NCBI GenBank assembly: GCA_022510725.1
Contig: JAFLSW010000005.1
Coordinates: forward strand, 37,904 to 101,903
DNA length: 64,000 nt
Source of the DNA: Lachnospiraceae bacterium
Lineage (GTDB): Bacteria; Bacillota; Clostridia; Lachnospirales; Lachnospiraceae
Direction of reading: 5' to 3'
The stretch's first letter is position 1. Every line of letters begins with the position of its first letter. Under the pieces are notes generated by a model. That model saw only the letters and a program-made list of their open reading frames with translations, did no database searches and was not told the origin of the DNA. The translations under genes were made by a program, and so were the position numbers. Below are positions 45,183 to 55,167 of this stretch, one piece after another.

Positions 45183-46583
45183 TCAATTTAAGATATCCTG
45201 AATGGTATTAAAGCCTGTGTGTGTGGTAACGATCATGACTGTATCTCCCACCTGGATGGAGTCCTGACCGCTGGGAATGATGATGGAGCCGTTCCGATTG
45301 ATAAAGGAGATCAAAAGTCCCTTCTTTAAGTTCAGATCCATTAAGGGGATGTTGGTGACCTTGGATTCACTCTCTACCCGAAACTCAATGGCCTCCACAC
45401 GGGAGTCGAACATATGATACAGGGTCTCAATATTGCTGTTTGTAGAGTTTTTCTTAGCGCGGACATAAGCAATGATAGCTTCCGAAGTAATAAATTTGGG
45501 ATAGATCACACTGCCTAAGTCCAGACTGTCTACCACATTGCGGAAAGTGATCCGACTGATCTTGGTGATCGCCTTTGCCTGGGACACTCTCTTGGCATGG
45601 AGCGTCAGCAGTATATTTTCCTCATCAATACCGGTCAGAGGCACAAAGGAGTCTGCAAACTCGATCCCTTCTTCCTTTAGAAGTTCCTCATTGGTGCCGT
45701 CGCCGTTGATGATGATCGCTTTGGGTAACAGAATGCTCAATTCCTCACAGCGTTTTTGATCGCTTTCAATGATCTTGACAGAGATTCCCATATTTAAAAG
45801 CAGGGTTGCAAGATAGTATGCGGATCTGCTGCCGCCGATGATCATGGTATTCTTTACGGCATGGGTGTTGAAACCGATCTTTTCCAGAAAAATCTTAACG
45901 GTAGCACGGGATGCCACAAAGGAGATCAGATCGCCTTTTTGAATGCGGAAATTACCGGATGGGATCTGAATATCGCCTTCCCGCTCTACGGCGCAGATCA
46001 GGACATTGTCGGCAATGTCTTTGCCCAGTGCCTTTCCCAGATCCATGATGGTCATGCCGTCCAACTCATTGCCGTCAGGTACTTTGATCTTGATCATTTC
46101 CGCCTGGCCGTGTGCAAAAGTGCTCACTTCCAATGCAGTAGGAAGATAGAGGATGCGGGATGCCTCTTTGGCAGCCTCCAGCTCGGGGTTGATGATCATG
46201 GCAAGCCCTAATTGGTCTCGCAGATACCCCGCTTCCTTACTGTAATCCGGGGTACGGACTCTGGCAATGGCGGAACAGTTCCCCACACGTTTGGCAACCG
46301 TACAGCATAATAGATTCAGCTCGTCGGAATCGGTTACGGCAATGATCAGGTCGGATCCCTTAATACCGGCTTCCTTTTGTACGCTGTAGCTGGCACCGTT
46401 GCCTACCACACCCATCACATCGTACAGGTTTGTCATTTCCTGAATGATCTGAGGATCATGATCGATCAGGGTGATATCATGGCCTTCCTTGATCAATTGG
46501 GCGATCAAGGTCTGGCCCACTTGTCCGCAGCCAACGATAATAATCTTCAGTCCTTGTTCGGTCGTATTTTTTTTCTTAAACAT
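45183..46583 (-). CDS. trkA: Trk potassium system regulatory protein TrkA
   Basis: A 466-residue peripheral membrane protein with duplicated RCK halves. The first Rossmann motif is IVGCGQVGQTLIAQL at the N-terminus, followed by TLIDHD. The second is IIGGSRSAYYLATLL, a less regular nucleotide motif. RCK_C domains follow each half. It gates TrkH in response to nucleotides such as NAD(H) or ATP. The start is set at 46583 (ATG) because GGGAG is five bases upstream; the earlier in-frame ATG at 46595 has none. Confidence 0.94.
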   Translation of the reverse strand: MFKKKNTTEQGLKIIIVGCGQVGQTLIAQLIKEGHDITLIDHDPQIIQEMTNLYDVMGVVGNGASYSVQKEAGIKGSDLIIAVTDSDELNLLCCTVAKRVGNCSAIARVRTPDYSKEAGYLRDQLGLAMIINPELEAAKEASRILYLPTALEVSTFAHGQAEMIKIKVPDGNELDGMTIMDLGKALGKDIADNVLICAVEREGDIQIPSGNFRIQKGDLISFVASRATVKIFLEKIGFNTHAVKNTMIIGGSRSAYYLATLLLNMGISVKIIESDQKRCEELSILLPKAIIINGDGTNEELLKEEGIEFADSFVPLTGIDEENILLTLHAKRVSQAKAITKISRITFRNVVDSLDLGSVIYPKFITSEAIIAYVRAKKNSTNSNIETLYHMFDSRVEAIEFRVESESKVTNIPLMDLNLKKGLLISFINRNGSIIIPSGQDSIQVGDTVMIVTTHTGFNTIQDILN

Positions 46584-46699
46584 AATTTCTCCCATCTGAA
46601 ACCATAGTGGTTATACATAATTATAAATATAGCACTATATACGGAAAAAAGCATTAGTTTTTTTCGAGTTAAAAAAATCGTTAAGAAAGCTGTAAAGGA

Positions 46700-46727
46700 T
46701 TGACTTTTTTTTATTATATTGTATTAT
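46700..46727 (+). promoter_or_regulatory. predicted SigA promoter for the antiporter gene
   Basis: TTGACT (46700-46705) and TATTAT (46722-46727), spacing 16, in a T-rich tract 37 bases before the start. Confidence 0.7.
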
Positions 46728-46764
46728 TTTATAGGAAATTTACATGAGGAAGTGAAGGAATGGC

Positions 46765-47709
46765 ATGAACGACATTGTAATGTTATTGTTGCAGGCGGTA
46801 TTGCTTGTGTTAGGATTTGTGATGCTGGTAAAAGGCGCCGATTGGTTTGTAGAAGGCGTAGCGGGCATTGCAGAAAAGTTTGGGATTCCCCAGTTAGTCA
46901 TCGGTCTGACCATTGTTGCCATGGGAACCAGCGCACCGGAAGCGGCGGTCAGTATTACCTCAGCATTAAAGGGAAATGCCGGTATCACCGTCGGAAATGT
47001 GGTGGGAAGTAATATTATGAATGTGCTGGTCATTTTGGGGCTGACGGCAGTCATTACCAATTTGGCGGTACAGCAATCGACCGTGCGCTATGAGCTGCCC
47101 TTTATGCTGGTCATCAGCATCATTCTCGTTGTCATGGGTATGGGAGACAATACCATTTCCTTTATGGAAGGTATTATTCTATGGGCTTTGTTCATCCTGT
47201 ATCTGACTTATCTGTTTATCATGGCCAAAAAGAAAAAAGAAGAGCCTGAAGAAGAAAAGGCAAGACCCATGTGGCAGCTTCTGCTTCTTGGCATCATAGG
47301 CGCAGTGCTTGTGGTATGGGGTGCGGATATTACCGTTGATGCGGCTTCCAATATCGCAAAGTTCTTTGGCATGTCAGACAGGCTCATCGGATTGACCATT
47401 GTGGCTTTGGGTACCAGTCTGCCGGAGCTGGTCACCAGCGTGACGGCGGCGAAAAAAGGAAAAGCGGACATTGCCATCGGAAATATCGTCGGCAGCAATG
47501 TTTTCAATATCCTGTTTGTAGTGGGAACCACAGCTTTGGTAACGCCGGTAGTCTTTGAAAGTAAGTTTATTATTGATTCCTTAGTGGCCTTTGGAGCAGG
47601 CGTGCTGCTCTGGCTGGGCGTCTTTAAAAATAGGGAATTAAGACGGTCTGGCGGTATGGTCATGCTGCTTGCCTACTGCGGATATTTTGTTTACCTGTTA
47701 TTGGGATAA
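46765..47709 (+). CDS. CaCA-family calcium/sodium (or cation/proton) antiporter
   Basis: A 314-residue YrbG-type protein of ten helices arranged as an inverted duplication. The two alpha-repeat motifs are GTSAPEAAVSITSALKGNAG and GTSLPELVTSVTAAKKGKAD, each followed by G-N-(V/I)-V-G-S-N, which line the ion path. A charged cytoplasmic loop (AKKKKEEPEEEKAR) separates the halves. It probably exports Ca2+ in exchange for Na+ or H+. GAAGG lies six bases before the ATG. It is divergent from trkAH. Confidence 0.93.
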   Translation: MNDIVMLLLQAVLLVLGFVMLVKGADWFVEGVAGIAEKFGIPQLVIGLTIVAMGTSAPEAAVSITSALKGNAGITVGNVVGSNIMNVLVILGLTAVITNLAVQQSTVRYELPFMLVISIILVVMGMGDNTISFMEGIILWALFILYLTYLFIMAKKKKEEPEEEKARPMWQLLLLGIIGAVLVVWGADITVDAASNIAKFFGMSDRLIGLTIVALGTSLPELVTSVTAAKKGKADIAIGNIVGSNVFNILFVVGTTALVTPVVFESKFIIDSLVAFGAGVLLWLGVFKNRELRRSGGMVMLLAYCGYFVYLLLG

Positions 47710-47770
47710 TTTTGCATAATAAAAAGGGAAATGAATCATACTACTAAAAAAAGCAGGAGGTTGATTTCCT

Positions 47771-47956
47771 ATGAAACAAATTACGGAAAAAGAACTGGCA
47801 GGTCTTTCTGAACTGTTAAATGAAGAAGAATTGCTGATCCACAAATTCCAGATGCTGGCATCCCACTGTGAGGACAGTGAGGTAAAAGCAAAATTTGAGG
47901 ATATTGCAAACAAGCATCAGAGTCATTTTAATGCGCTTTATGAACAGGTGAAATAG
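47771..47956 (+). CDS. small helical coat-associated protein
   Basis: A 61-residue protein, MKQITEKELAGLSELLNEEE onward, predicted as two amphipathic helices with a ferritin-like look (IHKFQMLASHCEDSEVKAKF). It precedes by 11 bases a CotF-family gene and is probably its partner in an operon. AGGAGG is present. Function unproven; a spore-coat role is inferred from the neighbour. Confidence 0.75.
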   Translation: MKQITEKELAGLSELLNEEELLIHKFQMLASHCEDSEVKAKFEDIANKHQSHFNALYEQVK

Positions 47957-47967
47957 GAGGATGTGTC

Positions 47968-48228
47968 ATGCAGAATTTTTCAGAAAAAGATGTTTTAACG
48001 GATGCTCTGATTTCCGAAAAGAGAGCAACAGATCAGTACAATCATTATGCGAATGAATGTTTGCACAACAGTGTGAGGGATACCATTATTGACTGTCTGG
48101 CAAAGGAACATGCCATTCAGGACGAGGTATTTCACATGATGCACGAGAGAGGGTATTATCCCACTCCCATGGCAGAGGATAAGAAAGTGGAAGAGGCCAA
48201 ACAGAAATTTTCCCAGAGTGTAAAATAA
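47968..48228 (+). CDS. CotF-family spore coat protein
   Basis: An 86-residue protein with the CotF-type helix pair: DVLTDALISEKRATDQYNHY and IIDCLAKEHAIQDEVFHMMH, followed by GYYPTP, as in many small coat proteins. It likely belongs to the outer layers of the spore or to a ferritin-like fold. AGGAGG lies seven bases before the ATG. It is encoded with the smaller coat-associated protein and followed by a hairpin, which suggests a two-gene sporulation operon; no SigE or SigK promoter could be identified with confidence. Confidence 0.88.
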   Translation: MQNFSEKDVLTDALISEKRATDQYNHYANECLHNSVRDTIIDCLAKEHAIQDEVFHMMHERGYYPTPMAEDKKVEEAKQKFSQSVK

Positions 48229-48269
48229 GACGCTTTGGATTGCTGGCTTTTATAAAATGTGATACACTT

Positions 48270-48297
48270 AACCCGGAGGCAGGTTTGCCTTCGGGTT
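48270..48297 (+). terminator. hairpin after the cotF-type genes
   Basis: AACCCGGAGGCA pairs with TGCCTTCGGGTT with one wobble and a four-base loop. The following TTGCCAT is not a good T-tract. Confidence 0.55.
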
Positions 48298-48351
48298 TGC
48301 CATGTAACGGCAAAAGGGATCCATAAGGCAGGATAGAAAAGAGTCTTTTTC

Positions 48352-50130
48352 ATGGAAAAGTGGTACATAGAGGTAAAGAGAGCAGATTTTGACGGTATTG
48401 CCAAGCGGTTTCATATCAGTCCGGTGGTAGCCAGATTATTGCGAAACAGGGATGTTATAGGAGATGAACAGATCGACCTGTTTTTAAACGGAAAAAAAGA
48501 AGATCTATATGATCCCTTTCTGATGGCTGATATGGAAAAAGCGGTAATGCTGGTCAGGGATTATTTGCAGGAAGGGAAAAAAATACGGATCATCGGTGAC
48601 TATGATATCGATGGGATCTGTTCGGCGTTTATTCTGCAAAAGGGATTTTCCTTTCTGGCAGAGAAAGCCGGTCGCGCAGATTGTATCGATGTGGTCATTC
48701 CACACAGGATCGAAGACGGATATGGGTTAAATGACCGGCTGATCACCCAGGCAGGAGAAGATGGCATAGAAGTGATCGTGACTTGTGACAACGGCATTGC
48801 TGCAGGGGCGCAGATCGCATATGCAAAAAAGCTTGGTATTTCCGTGATCGTGACGGATCATCATGAAGTGCCCTTTGAACAGGAAGGGGATAAGCGGCGG
48901 TATCTCCTGCCGGAGGCGGAAGCTGTAGTGGACCCCAAAAGAGAGGATTGTTCTTATCCCTTTAAAGGGATCTGCGGCGGCGTGGTGGCCTATAAGCTGA
49001 TCCTGGGGCTGGTCTTACAGCGGGAGAAAGAGGGCTGCATAGAGAAAGAGGAGACAAAGGCTCTTTTGGATGAATGTTTTGCCTTTGCCGCCTTTGCCAC
49101 GGTTGGCGATGTCATGGAGCTGAAGGATGAGAATCATGTTTTGGTAAAACATGGGTTAAAAGCCATTGCTTCCAGTTCTAATTTTGGGCTACAGGCTTTG
49201 ATCGAACAATGTGGCCTGAAGGATAAGGAGCTGACGACTTATCATATTGGTTTTATACTGGGGCCCTGTTTTAATGCGTCGGGGCGGTTAGACAGTGCAG
49301 AACGGATACTGGAACTGCTGCATGCCCCTTCCAAACGGGAAGCCATGGTCATTGCCCGGGAACTAAGGGAGATTAATGCAAAAAGGCAGGAACTGACCGG
49401 GAAAGGGCTGGAAGAAGCCATAGAGCTTGTGGAGAAGCAGGGACTGTCGAAAGACAGGGTTTTGGTCGTATATCTGCCTGATGTCCATGAATCCTTAGCA
49501 GGTATTATTGCGGGAAGGCTGCGGGAACGGTATGGTAAGCCGGTCTTTGTCTTAACAGATGGCGAAGAAGGGATCAAAGGTTCCGGTAGAAGCATTGATG
49601 CTTATCATATGTATGAAGAAATGACCAAAGTCAAAGATATTTTCTTGAAATTCGGCGGGCACAAGATGGCAGCAGGTTTGTCCCTTCCTAAAGGCAGCGC
49701 GGAAGAATTCAGGAAACGCATCAACAGTGTGTGTACTTTGCAGGAAGAAGATTTTGTGGAGCGGATCATGATCGATGTGCCTATGCCCATAGACTATGTT
49801 TCGGCAGACCTGTTATCCCAGATGCAATGCCTTAAGCCTTACGGTACGGGAAACAAAGAACCGTCTTTTGCCCAAAAAGGAGTCATCCTGCAGGGATTTT
49901 CTCTCATTGGCAAACAGAAAAATGTGGCAAAGGGAAGAGTCGTAAGTGACGGTGGCGTTTCTTTTGAAGGTATTTATTTCAAAGACAGCGCTGCTTTTAT
50001 GGAAAAGATCCAAAAGTATGGAAACAAAGCGGACATCATATACACACCGGAGGAAAATACCTTTCGGGGACAGACAAGCATTCAGATTGTGATAAAATAC
50101 ATTAAATTTCCAGGGGAGGAAACAATATGA
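48352..50130 (+). CDS. recJ: RecJ-type single-strand-specific exonuclease
   Basis: A 592-residue DHH-family phosphoesterase. Motif I is GDYDIDGICS near residue 83, motif III is TDHHEVP near 168, and the DHHA1 domain carries GGHKMAAGLSLP. Full-length RecJ is about 560-580 residues, so this is complete. RecJ degrades single-stranded DNA 5'-3' in repair and recombination. The ATG has only weak Shine-Dalgarno (GAAAAGAG). Its stop overlaps the following kinase's start (ATGA), so the two are coupled despite unrelated functions. Confidence 0.9.
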   Translation: MEKWYIEVKRADFDGIAKRFHISPVVARLLRNRDVIGDEQIDLFLNGKKEDLYDPFLMADMEKAVMLVRDYLQEGKKIRIIGDYDIDGICSAFILQKGFSFLAEKAGRADCIDVVIPHRIEDGYGLNDRLITQAGEDGIEVIVTCDNGIAAGAQIAYAKKLGISVIVTDHHEVPFEQEGDKRRYLLPEAEAVVDPKREDCSYPFKGICGGVVAYKLILGLVLQREKEGCIEKEETKALLDECFAFAAFATVGDVMELKDENHVLVKHGLKAIASSSNFGLQALIEQCGLKDKELTTYHIGFILGPCFNASGRLDSAERILELLHAPSKREAMVIARELREINAKRQELTGKGLEEAIELVEKQGLSKDRVLVVYLPDVHESLAGIIAGRLRERYGKPVFVLTDGEEGIKGSGRSIDAYHMYEEMTKVKDIFLKFGGHKMAAGLSLPKGSAEEFRKRINSVCTLQEEDFVERIMIDVPMPIDYVSADLLSQMQCLKPYGTGNKEPSFAQKGVILQGFSLIGKQKNVAKGRVVSDGGVSFEGIYFKDSAAFMEKIQKYGNKADIIYTPEENTFRGQTSIQIVIKYIKFPGEETI

Positions 50131-51053
50131 TCATCACAGTAAGCTGCAATCCGGCAGTGGATAAAACTTATAAGACTTCGGGACTTTCGATCGGACAGGT
50201 AAACCGGATGAGGGATTTTATCAGTCTGCCCGGCGGAAAAGGCGTCAATGTGACAAAGGTCTTAAAGCAGTTTGGAGCGGATGTGACTGCCATGGGATTT
50301 TTGGGCGGCTACACAGGAGAGTTTATTGAAAAAGAACTGAAGGAGATGGGGGTTGCCACCAAATTTACTAAGATCAGAACCGTTACCCGGACAAACATGA
50401 ATATCATTGGAGATGACGGTCAGGTAACAGAGATCCTGGAACCGGGACCTTATATAGCCGGATTTGAGAGGGAGCAGTTTGTGGACAGATTCAAAGAATT
50501 GGTTGAAAAGAGCCAGTGCGTGGTATTATCCGGTAGTCTGACGGAGGGAATCCGTACCAATTTTTATGGGAAACTGACAGATATCTGCAATGAAAAGGGG
50601 GTCAAGGTTTTTCTGGATACCAGTGGAGAACCTTTAAAACTGGCCGCAGAAAAGAAACCCTACTGCATCAAGCCCAATCGGAAAGAACTGGAATATATTG
50701 CAGGAAGAAAGCTTTCCACAGAGGCGGAGGTCATTCAGACCGCTTACACCTATGTAAAGGCCGGGGTGACTAAGGTCGTGGTTTCCATGGGAGAAAAGGG
50801 ACTTTTGCAGATCACCAAAAATAAAGTGATCAAGGCTGTTCCGCCGAAAGTGAAAGCGGTCAATACAGTGGGCTGCGGAGACTGTGTGGTGGCAGCTATG
50901 GTACTGGGATTTTGCCAGGAGTTGTCTGATGAGGATACACTGCAGCTGGCAGCAGGAGTTTCGGCAGCAAATGCGACCACCCTGGAAAGCGGTGTGATCC
51001 CGGAGGATACCATGGAAGAATTGGTTAAAAATGTGGCAATTGTAACGATGTAA
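50127..51053 (+). CDS. 1-phosphofructokinase-family sugar phosphate kinase
   Basis: A 308-residue PfkB-superfamily kinase of the hexose-phosphate group. It begins MIITVSCNPAVDKTY, has PGGKGVNVTKVLKQFG at about 35-50, and the ATP/anion-hole motif NTVGCGDCVVAA containing the catalytic Asp. GCGDC replaces the usual GAGDS, a mild variant. The likely reaction is phosphorylation of fructose-1-phosphate or tagatose-6-phosphate. No fru PTS genes are nearby. Its ATG overlaps the recJ stop, and a strong terminator follows about 120 bases later. Confidence 0.88.
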   Translation: MIITVSCNPAVDKTYKTSGLSIGQVNRMRDFISLPGGKGVNVTKVLKQFGADVTAMGFLGGYTGEFIEKELKEMGVATKFTKIRTVTRTNMNIIGDDGQVTEILEPGPYIAGFEREQFVDRFKELVEKSQCVVLSGSLTEGIRTNFYGKLTDICNEKGVKVFLDTSGEPLKLAAEKKPYCIKPNRKELEYIAGRKLSTEAEVIQTAYTYVKAGVTKVVVSMGEKGLLQITKNKVIKAVPPKVKAVNTVGCGDCVVAAMVLGFCQELSDEDTLQLAAGVSAANATTLESGVIPEDTMEELVKNVAIVTM

Positions 51054-51172
51054 AAAAATTTTTTTAAATTTTTATAGTTTAAACACATTTTATTCACAAT
51101 TTATGGGTATGATATGTACAGATAGTTGAACCACAACTCACTATCTCCCCCCTCATAAGAATTCAAAACGAG

Positions 51173-51200
51173 AGACCCGGCTTCCCCGCCGGGTCTTTTG
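51173..51200 (+). terminator. strong intrinsic terminator
   Basis: Stem AGACCCGGC / GCCGGGTCT with a six-base loop, then TTTTG. Upstream at 51121-51145 lies a small hairpin (GATAGTTG with CAAC..TATC). Confidence 0.9.
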
Positions 51201-51266
51201 TTTGCGCAGACGGCATAAGGCAAGGGGCAGTACTTGTCCTTTTTTTCAATATATCTTGTACACTGA

Positions 51267-51295
51267 TTGAAAAAAGACACTAGATGTGCTATCCT
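51267..51295 (+). promoter_or_regulatory. predicted murE promoter
   Basis: TTGAAA (51267-51272), 17 bases, TATCCT (51290-51295) with TGC just before it (extended -10). A TATAAT at 51295-51300 is an alternative. It would drive murE, priA and the long operon. Confidence 0.5.
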
Positions 51296-51350
51296 ATAAT
51301 AGATTAGGTTTTGCCCTGTCTTATCGCAAGGAGGGCGGAAAGTGTGAAAA

Positions 51351-52862
51351 ATGATAGAGTGTGGACGATTATTAAAAAATGTATCTTATGAGATTCTGCG
51401 GGGCGGAACAGAGAGACAGATTTCCTCCATTGTATATGATTCCAATGCGGTGGAAAAGGATTGTATGTTTATCTGTATCGCAGGCGCCAATTTTGATGCC
51501 CACAATGTGGCGGCTGAGGTTGTAGAAAAAGGAGCTGCAGTCCTTGTTGTGAGCAGGGAAGTAGAAATCCCGGACAAAGCAGATGTGACCGTGATCTTAG
51601 TAGAGGACACCAGATATGCCAGAGCTTTTATCAGCGCGGCATATTTTGGAAATCCCGGCGATCAGCTAAAGGTGATCGGCATCACAGGCACAAAAGGGAA
51701 GACGACCACCACTTATCTGGTAAAATCTATTTTGGAGCATGCGGGCCACAAAGTGGGATTGATCGGTACTATTGAGATCATTATCGGAGACGAACATATT
51801 CCGGCAGAACATACGACACCGGAATCCTATGATATACAGAAATATTTCAGACAAATGTTGGATGCGGGCTGTGATATGGTTGTCATGGAGGTTTCCTCCC
51901 AGGGACTGATGCAGCACAGAAGTCAGGGCTTTCTATTTGAACTGGGGATCTTTACCAATATCGAACCGGATCATATTGGCCCCAATGAGCATAAAGATTT
52001 TGATGATTATCTCCATTGTAAGAGTTTGTTGTTTCAACAGTGCAAAAAGGGCATTGTAAATTGTGACGATGCCCATTATCGGGATATAATCAAGAATTGT
52101 ACCTGTGAAGTGGAGACTTACGGTTTTTCGAGGGAAGCGGATCTGTATGCAGATGATACCAGGCTTTTACAGGGAAAGGGCTATTTGGGTGTTTCCTTTC
52201 AGGTAAGAGGAATGTTGGATTTTCCTGTAGAGATCCATACACCCGGGCGGTTCAGTGTTTATAATGCCCTGACTGCCATTGCCATTTGCAGGCATTTTGG
52301 TGTGCCTGTGGATCTGATGCAGGATGCACTGCTGACGGCTAAAGTCAAAGGCAGGATCGAGTTGATCAAGGTATCGGATGATTTTACTTTGATGATCGAT
52401 TATGCTCATAATGCCATGTCTTTGGAGAGTCTTTTGACTACTTTAAAAGAGTATCATCCCAAGCGGCTGGTGTGCCTCTTTGGATGTGGTGGAAAGCGTT
52501 CTAAAGAGCGGCGGTATAAAATGGGAGAGGTCAGCGGAAGACTGGCGGATCTGACTGTGATCACTTCCGATAATCCCAGGACAGAAAAGCCGGAGAATAT
52601 TATTGCAGATATCAAGAGCGGCATTGAGAAGACGGATGGAAAATATGTGGAGATCATAGACAGAAGAGAGGCCATCGCTTTTGTCATCCGCTATGGCAGA
52701 CCGGGAGATGTGATCGTTCTGGCAGGGAAAGGCCATGAGGATTACCAGGAGATCGACGGCAAAAAATATCCCATGGATGAACGGGATATCATACAGGATG
52801 TGCTTGCCATGAGACAGCAGCCGCCTGCCGACGGAGAGATGCTCGCGGCCGGCCTTGATTAA
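51351..52862 (+). CDS. murE: UDP-MurNAc-tripeptide synthetase MurE
   Basis: A 503-residue Mur ligase. ATP-binding motif GTKGKTTT is at 113-120. The DNPR signature at 407-410 points to meso-diaminopimelate as the added amino acid, as in most Clostridia; lysine-type enzymes differ there. LAGKGHEDYQEIDG lies near the C-terminus. It adds the third residue of the peptidoglycan stem peptide in the cytoplasm. GGAGGGCGGA lies upstream, but at wider spacing than usual. Its stop is 17 bases before priA. Confidence 0.95.
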   Translation: MIECGRLLKNVSYEILRGGTERQISSIVYDSNAVEKDCMFICIAGANFDAHNVAAEVVEKGAAVLVVSREVEIPDKADVTVILVEDTRYARAFISAAYFGNPGDQLKVIGITGTKGKTTTTYLVKSILEHAGHKVGLIGTIEIIIGDEHIPAEHTTPESYDIQKYFRQMLDAGCDMVVMEVSSQGLMQHRSQGFLFELGIFTNIEPDHIGPNEHKDFDDYLHCKSLLFQQCKKGIVNCDDAHYRDIIKNCTCEVETYGFSREADLYADDTRLLQGKGYLGVSFQVRGMLDFPVEIHTPGRFSVYNALTAIAICRHFGVPVDLMQDALLTAKVKGRIELIKVSDDFTLMIDYAHNAMSLESLLTTLKEYHPKRLVCLFGCGGKRSKERRYKMGEVSGRLADLTVITSDNPRTEKPENIIADIKSGIEKTDGKYVEIIDRREAIAFVIRYGRPGDVIVLAGKGHEDYQEIDGKKYPMDERDIIQDVLAMRQQPPADGEMLAAGLD

Positions 52863-52879
52863 GAAGGGAAGGAAACAGT

Positions 52880-55135
52880 GTGGAAGGTAAATTTGCAAAA
52901 GTCTGCATTGATATCTCCCATGAGAAAGTAGACAGACCATTTCAATATAAAGTGCCGCATAAGCTGCGGGATGTTCTTTATCCCGGAGTACAGGTGCTCA
53001 TTCCTTTTGGGAAAGGAGACAGGCAAAGGAAGGGATTTGTGCTTTCTTTAACCGATGAGTCGGATTATCCGGAAGAAAAGTGCAAAGAGATCATTGATGT
53101 AGCAGAAGGCGGTATTTCGGTAGAGGGGCGGTATGTGGCACTGGCAGCCTGGATGAAGGAACATTACGGTTCCACGCTGATCGCGGCCTTAAAAACAGTG
53201 CTTCCCGTAAAAGAACAGGTGCGCTCTCTTCCCAATCGGGAAATCCGCCTGGCTGTTTCGAGAGAGGAACGAGAGGGGTTATTAGAGGAAGCCTATAGAA
53301 AACATCATGAGGCCAAAGCCAGGCTTTTGGAGGCTTTTGAGCATAAGGAGGTGCTTCCTTACGGTTTTGTCATCACTTCCTTAGGAGTGGGCGCAAAAAC
53401 ATTACAAGCCATGGAAAAGAAGGGCAGTATTGTGATCCGGGAAACGGATGTTTACAGAAACCCTGTCCGGATCGGAGAGAAAGAAGTCGTATCCGTATCC
53501 CTTTCTGACGAACAAAAAGAAATCGTCGATTCTTTTTCAAAAGACTATCGTGCCGGCATATTAAAAACTTATCTGCTGCATGGTGTAACGGGAAGCGGCA
53601 AGACGGAAGTCTATATGGAGATGATCCAGACGGTGTTGGACCGGGGAAAAGAAGTGATCGTTCTGATTCCGGAAATTGCGCTGACTTATCAGACAGTACT
53701 CCGCTTTTATAAGCGGTTTGGAGACCGGATCTCCATTATGCATTCCAGACTTTCCAAGGGAGAGCGTTACGATCAGTTTGAGCGGGCAAAAAAAGGGCAG
53801 ATCCAGATCATGATCGGAGCCAGAAGCGCTTTGTTTACACCTTTTACCAATCTGGGGCTGATCATCATAGATGAAGAACACGAAAGCAGCTATAAAAGTG
53901 ACAGTATGCCCAAATACCATGCCAGGGAAACGGCAGAATATATGGGAAAACAATGGGGCGCCAGTATTGTTTTGGGGTCGGCGACCCCTTCCGTAACATC
54001 CTATTACAGGGCACAGACGGGGCAGTATGGGTATTTTAAGCTTGCCCATCGTTTTGGCGCCAGCATCCTTCCGGCTGTCCATACCGTAGATCTTAGGAAG
54101 GAACTGCGGGAAGGAAATAAAAGCATCTTTTCCAGGCTTTTGGCACAAAAACTTCAAGATAGATTGTCAAAAGGGCAGCAGGCAATGCTGTTTTTGAACC
54201 GGAGAGGCTATGCCGGCTTTGTTACCTGCAGAAGCTGCGGTTATGTGGCAAAATGCCCTCATTGTGATGTATCCCTGACAGAGCACGGTAAGACGAAGCT
54301 GGTATGTCATTACTGTGGCTATGAAAGGGCGGCTTTGTCCGAGTGTCCTGCATGCGGATCTCCTTACATTGCAGGGTTTCAAGTGGGAACCGAACAGGTG
54401 GAGGAGCGGCTTTTGCAACTGTTTCCAAAAGCCAGAGTTCTCAGAATGGATAAAGATACCACCAAAAAGAAAGATGATTATGAAAAGATCCTTTCCGCAT
54501 TTTCGGAACGAAAGGCGGATATACTGATAGGAACGCAGATGATCGTAAAGGGACATGATTTTCCCGGCGTCACATTGGTAGGCGTGCTGGCTGCCGATCT
54601 ATCCCTTTCTGTGGGAGATTACCGGGCTGGGGAGCGCACCTTCCAGCTTATTACCCAGGCAGTGGGAAGAGCGGGAAGAGGGAAAGAACCCGGAGAGGCT
54701 GTGATCCAGACTTATCGCCCGGAACACTATGGAGTGGTTCATGCTGCAAAGCAGGATTATGAAGGCTTTTATGAAGAAGAGATCGCCTATCGAAAGGTAT
54801 GCAGTTATCCGCCGGTCAGCCATATGCTGGCGATTCTGCTCTCCTCTTCCAACAAAGAAAAAGCAGAAGATGCTGCAAAAGATCTGGCAAAACTTTTGCG
54901 GGAAAATGCCCTGAAAGAAAAGGGAGCAGATGCCCCGGTATCCGTCATCGGACCGGCAGATGCTTCCATCGGAAAGATAAGCGATTCTTATCGAAAGATG
55001 ATCTATATCAGGCATAACGACTATCAGGATCTGATCAAGACAAAGGATCTGGCGGAGAAAGCATTTGATGAGGATAAAGAAACATACGGTTCCTGCAGCA
55101 TTTATTTTGATTTTGATCCCATGAACGGATATTAA
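52880..55135 (+). CDS. priA: primosomal replication helicase PriA
   Basis: A 751-residue superfamily 2 helicase. Walker A GVTGSGKTEVY at 235-245 and the DEEH box in IIIDEEHESSYKSD are present. Two zinc-binding pairs (CRSCGYVAKCPHC; CHYCGYERAALSECPACG) lie in the second half, then motif V/VI VKGHDFPGVTLVG and QAVGRAGRG. It restarts stalled replication forks by loading DnaB through the primosome. The start is a GTG with AAGGA upstream. It is located in the conserved priA-def-fmt block. Confidence 0.96.
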   Translation: MEGKFAKVCIDISHEKVDRPFQYKVPHKLRDVLYPGVQVLIPFGKGDRQRKGFVLSLTDESDYPEEKCKEIIDVAEGGISVEGRYVALAAWMKEHYGSTLIAALKTVLPVKEQVRSLPNREIRLAVSREEREGLLEEAYRKHHEAKARLLEAFEHKEVLPYGFVITSLGVGAKTLQAMEKKGSIVIRETDVYRNPVRIGEKEVVSVSLSDEQKEIVDSFSKDYRAGILKTYLLHGVTGSGKTEVYMEMIQTVLDRGKEVIVLIPEIALTYQTVLRFYKRFGDRISIMHSRLSKGERYDQFERAKKGQIQIMIGARSALFTPFTNLGLIIIDEEHESSYKSDSMPKYHARETAEYMGKQWGASIVLGSATPSVTSYYRAQTGQYGYFKLAHRFGASILPAVHTVDLRKELREGNKSIFSRLLAQKLQDRLSKGQQAMLFLNRRGYAGFVTCRSCGYVAKCPHCDVSLTEHGKTKLVCHYCGYERAALSECPACGSPYIAGFQVGTEQVEERLLQLFPKARVLRMDKDTTKKKDDYEKILSAFSERKADILIGTQMIVKGHDFPGVTLVGVLAADLSLSVGDYRAGERTFQLITQAVGRAGRGKEPGEAVIQTYRPEHYGVVHAAKQDYEGFYEEEIAYRKVCSYPPVSHMLAILLSSSNKEKAEDAAKDLAKLLRENALKEKGADAPVSVIGPADASIGKISDSYRKMIYIRHNDYQDLIKTKDLAEKAFDEDKETYGSCSIYFDFDPMNGY

Positions 55136-55167
55136 AGCATAGAAAGCAATATCAGGAGGAGATGCCT

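Noticed and set aside
51054..51350. tRNA or riboswitch in the pfkB-murE gap
   Set aside because: Only a small hairpin, a terminator and a promoter are seen; no cloverleaf or conserved riboswitch core.
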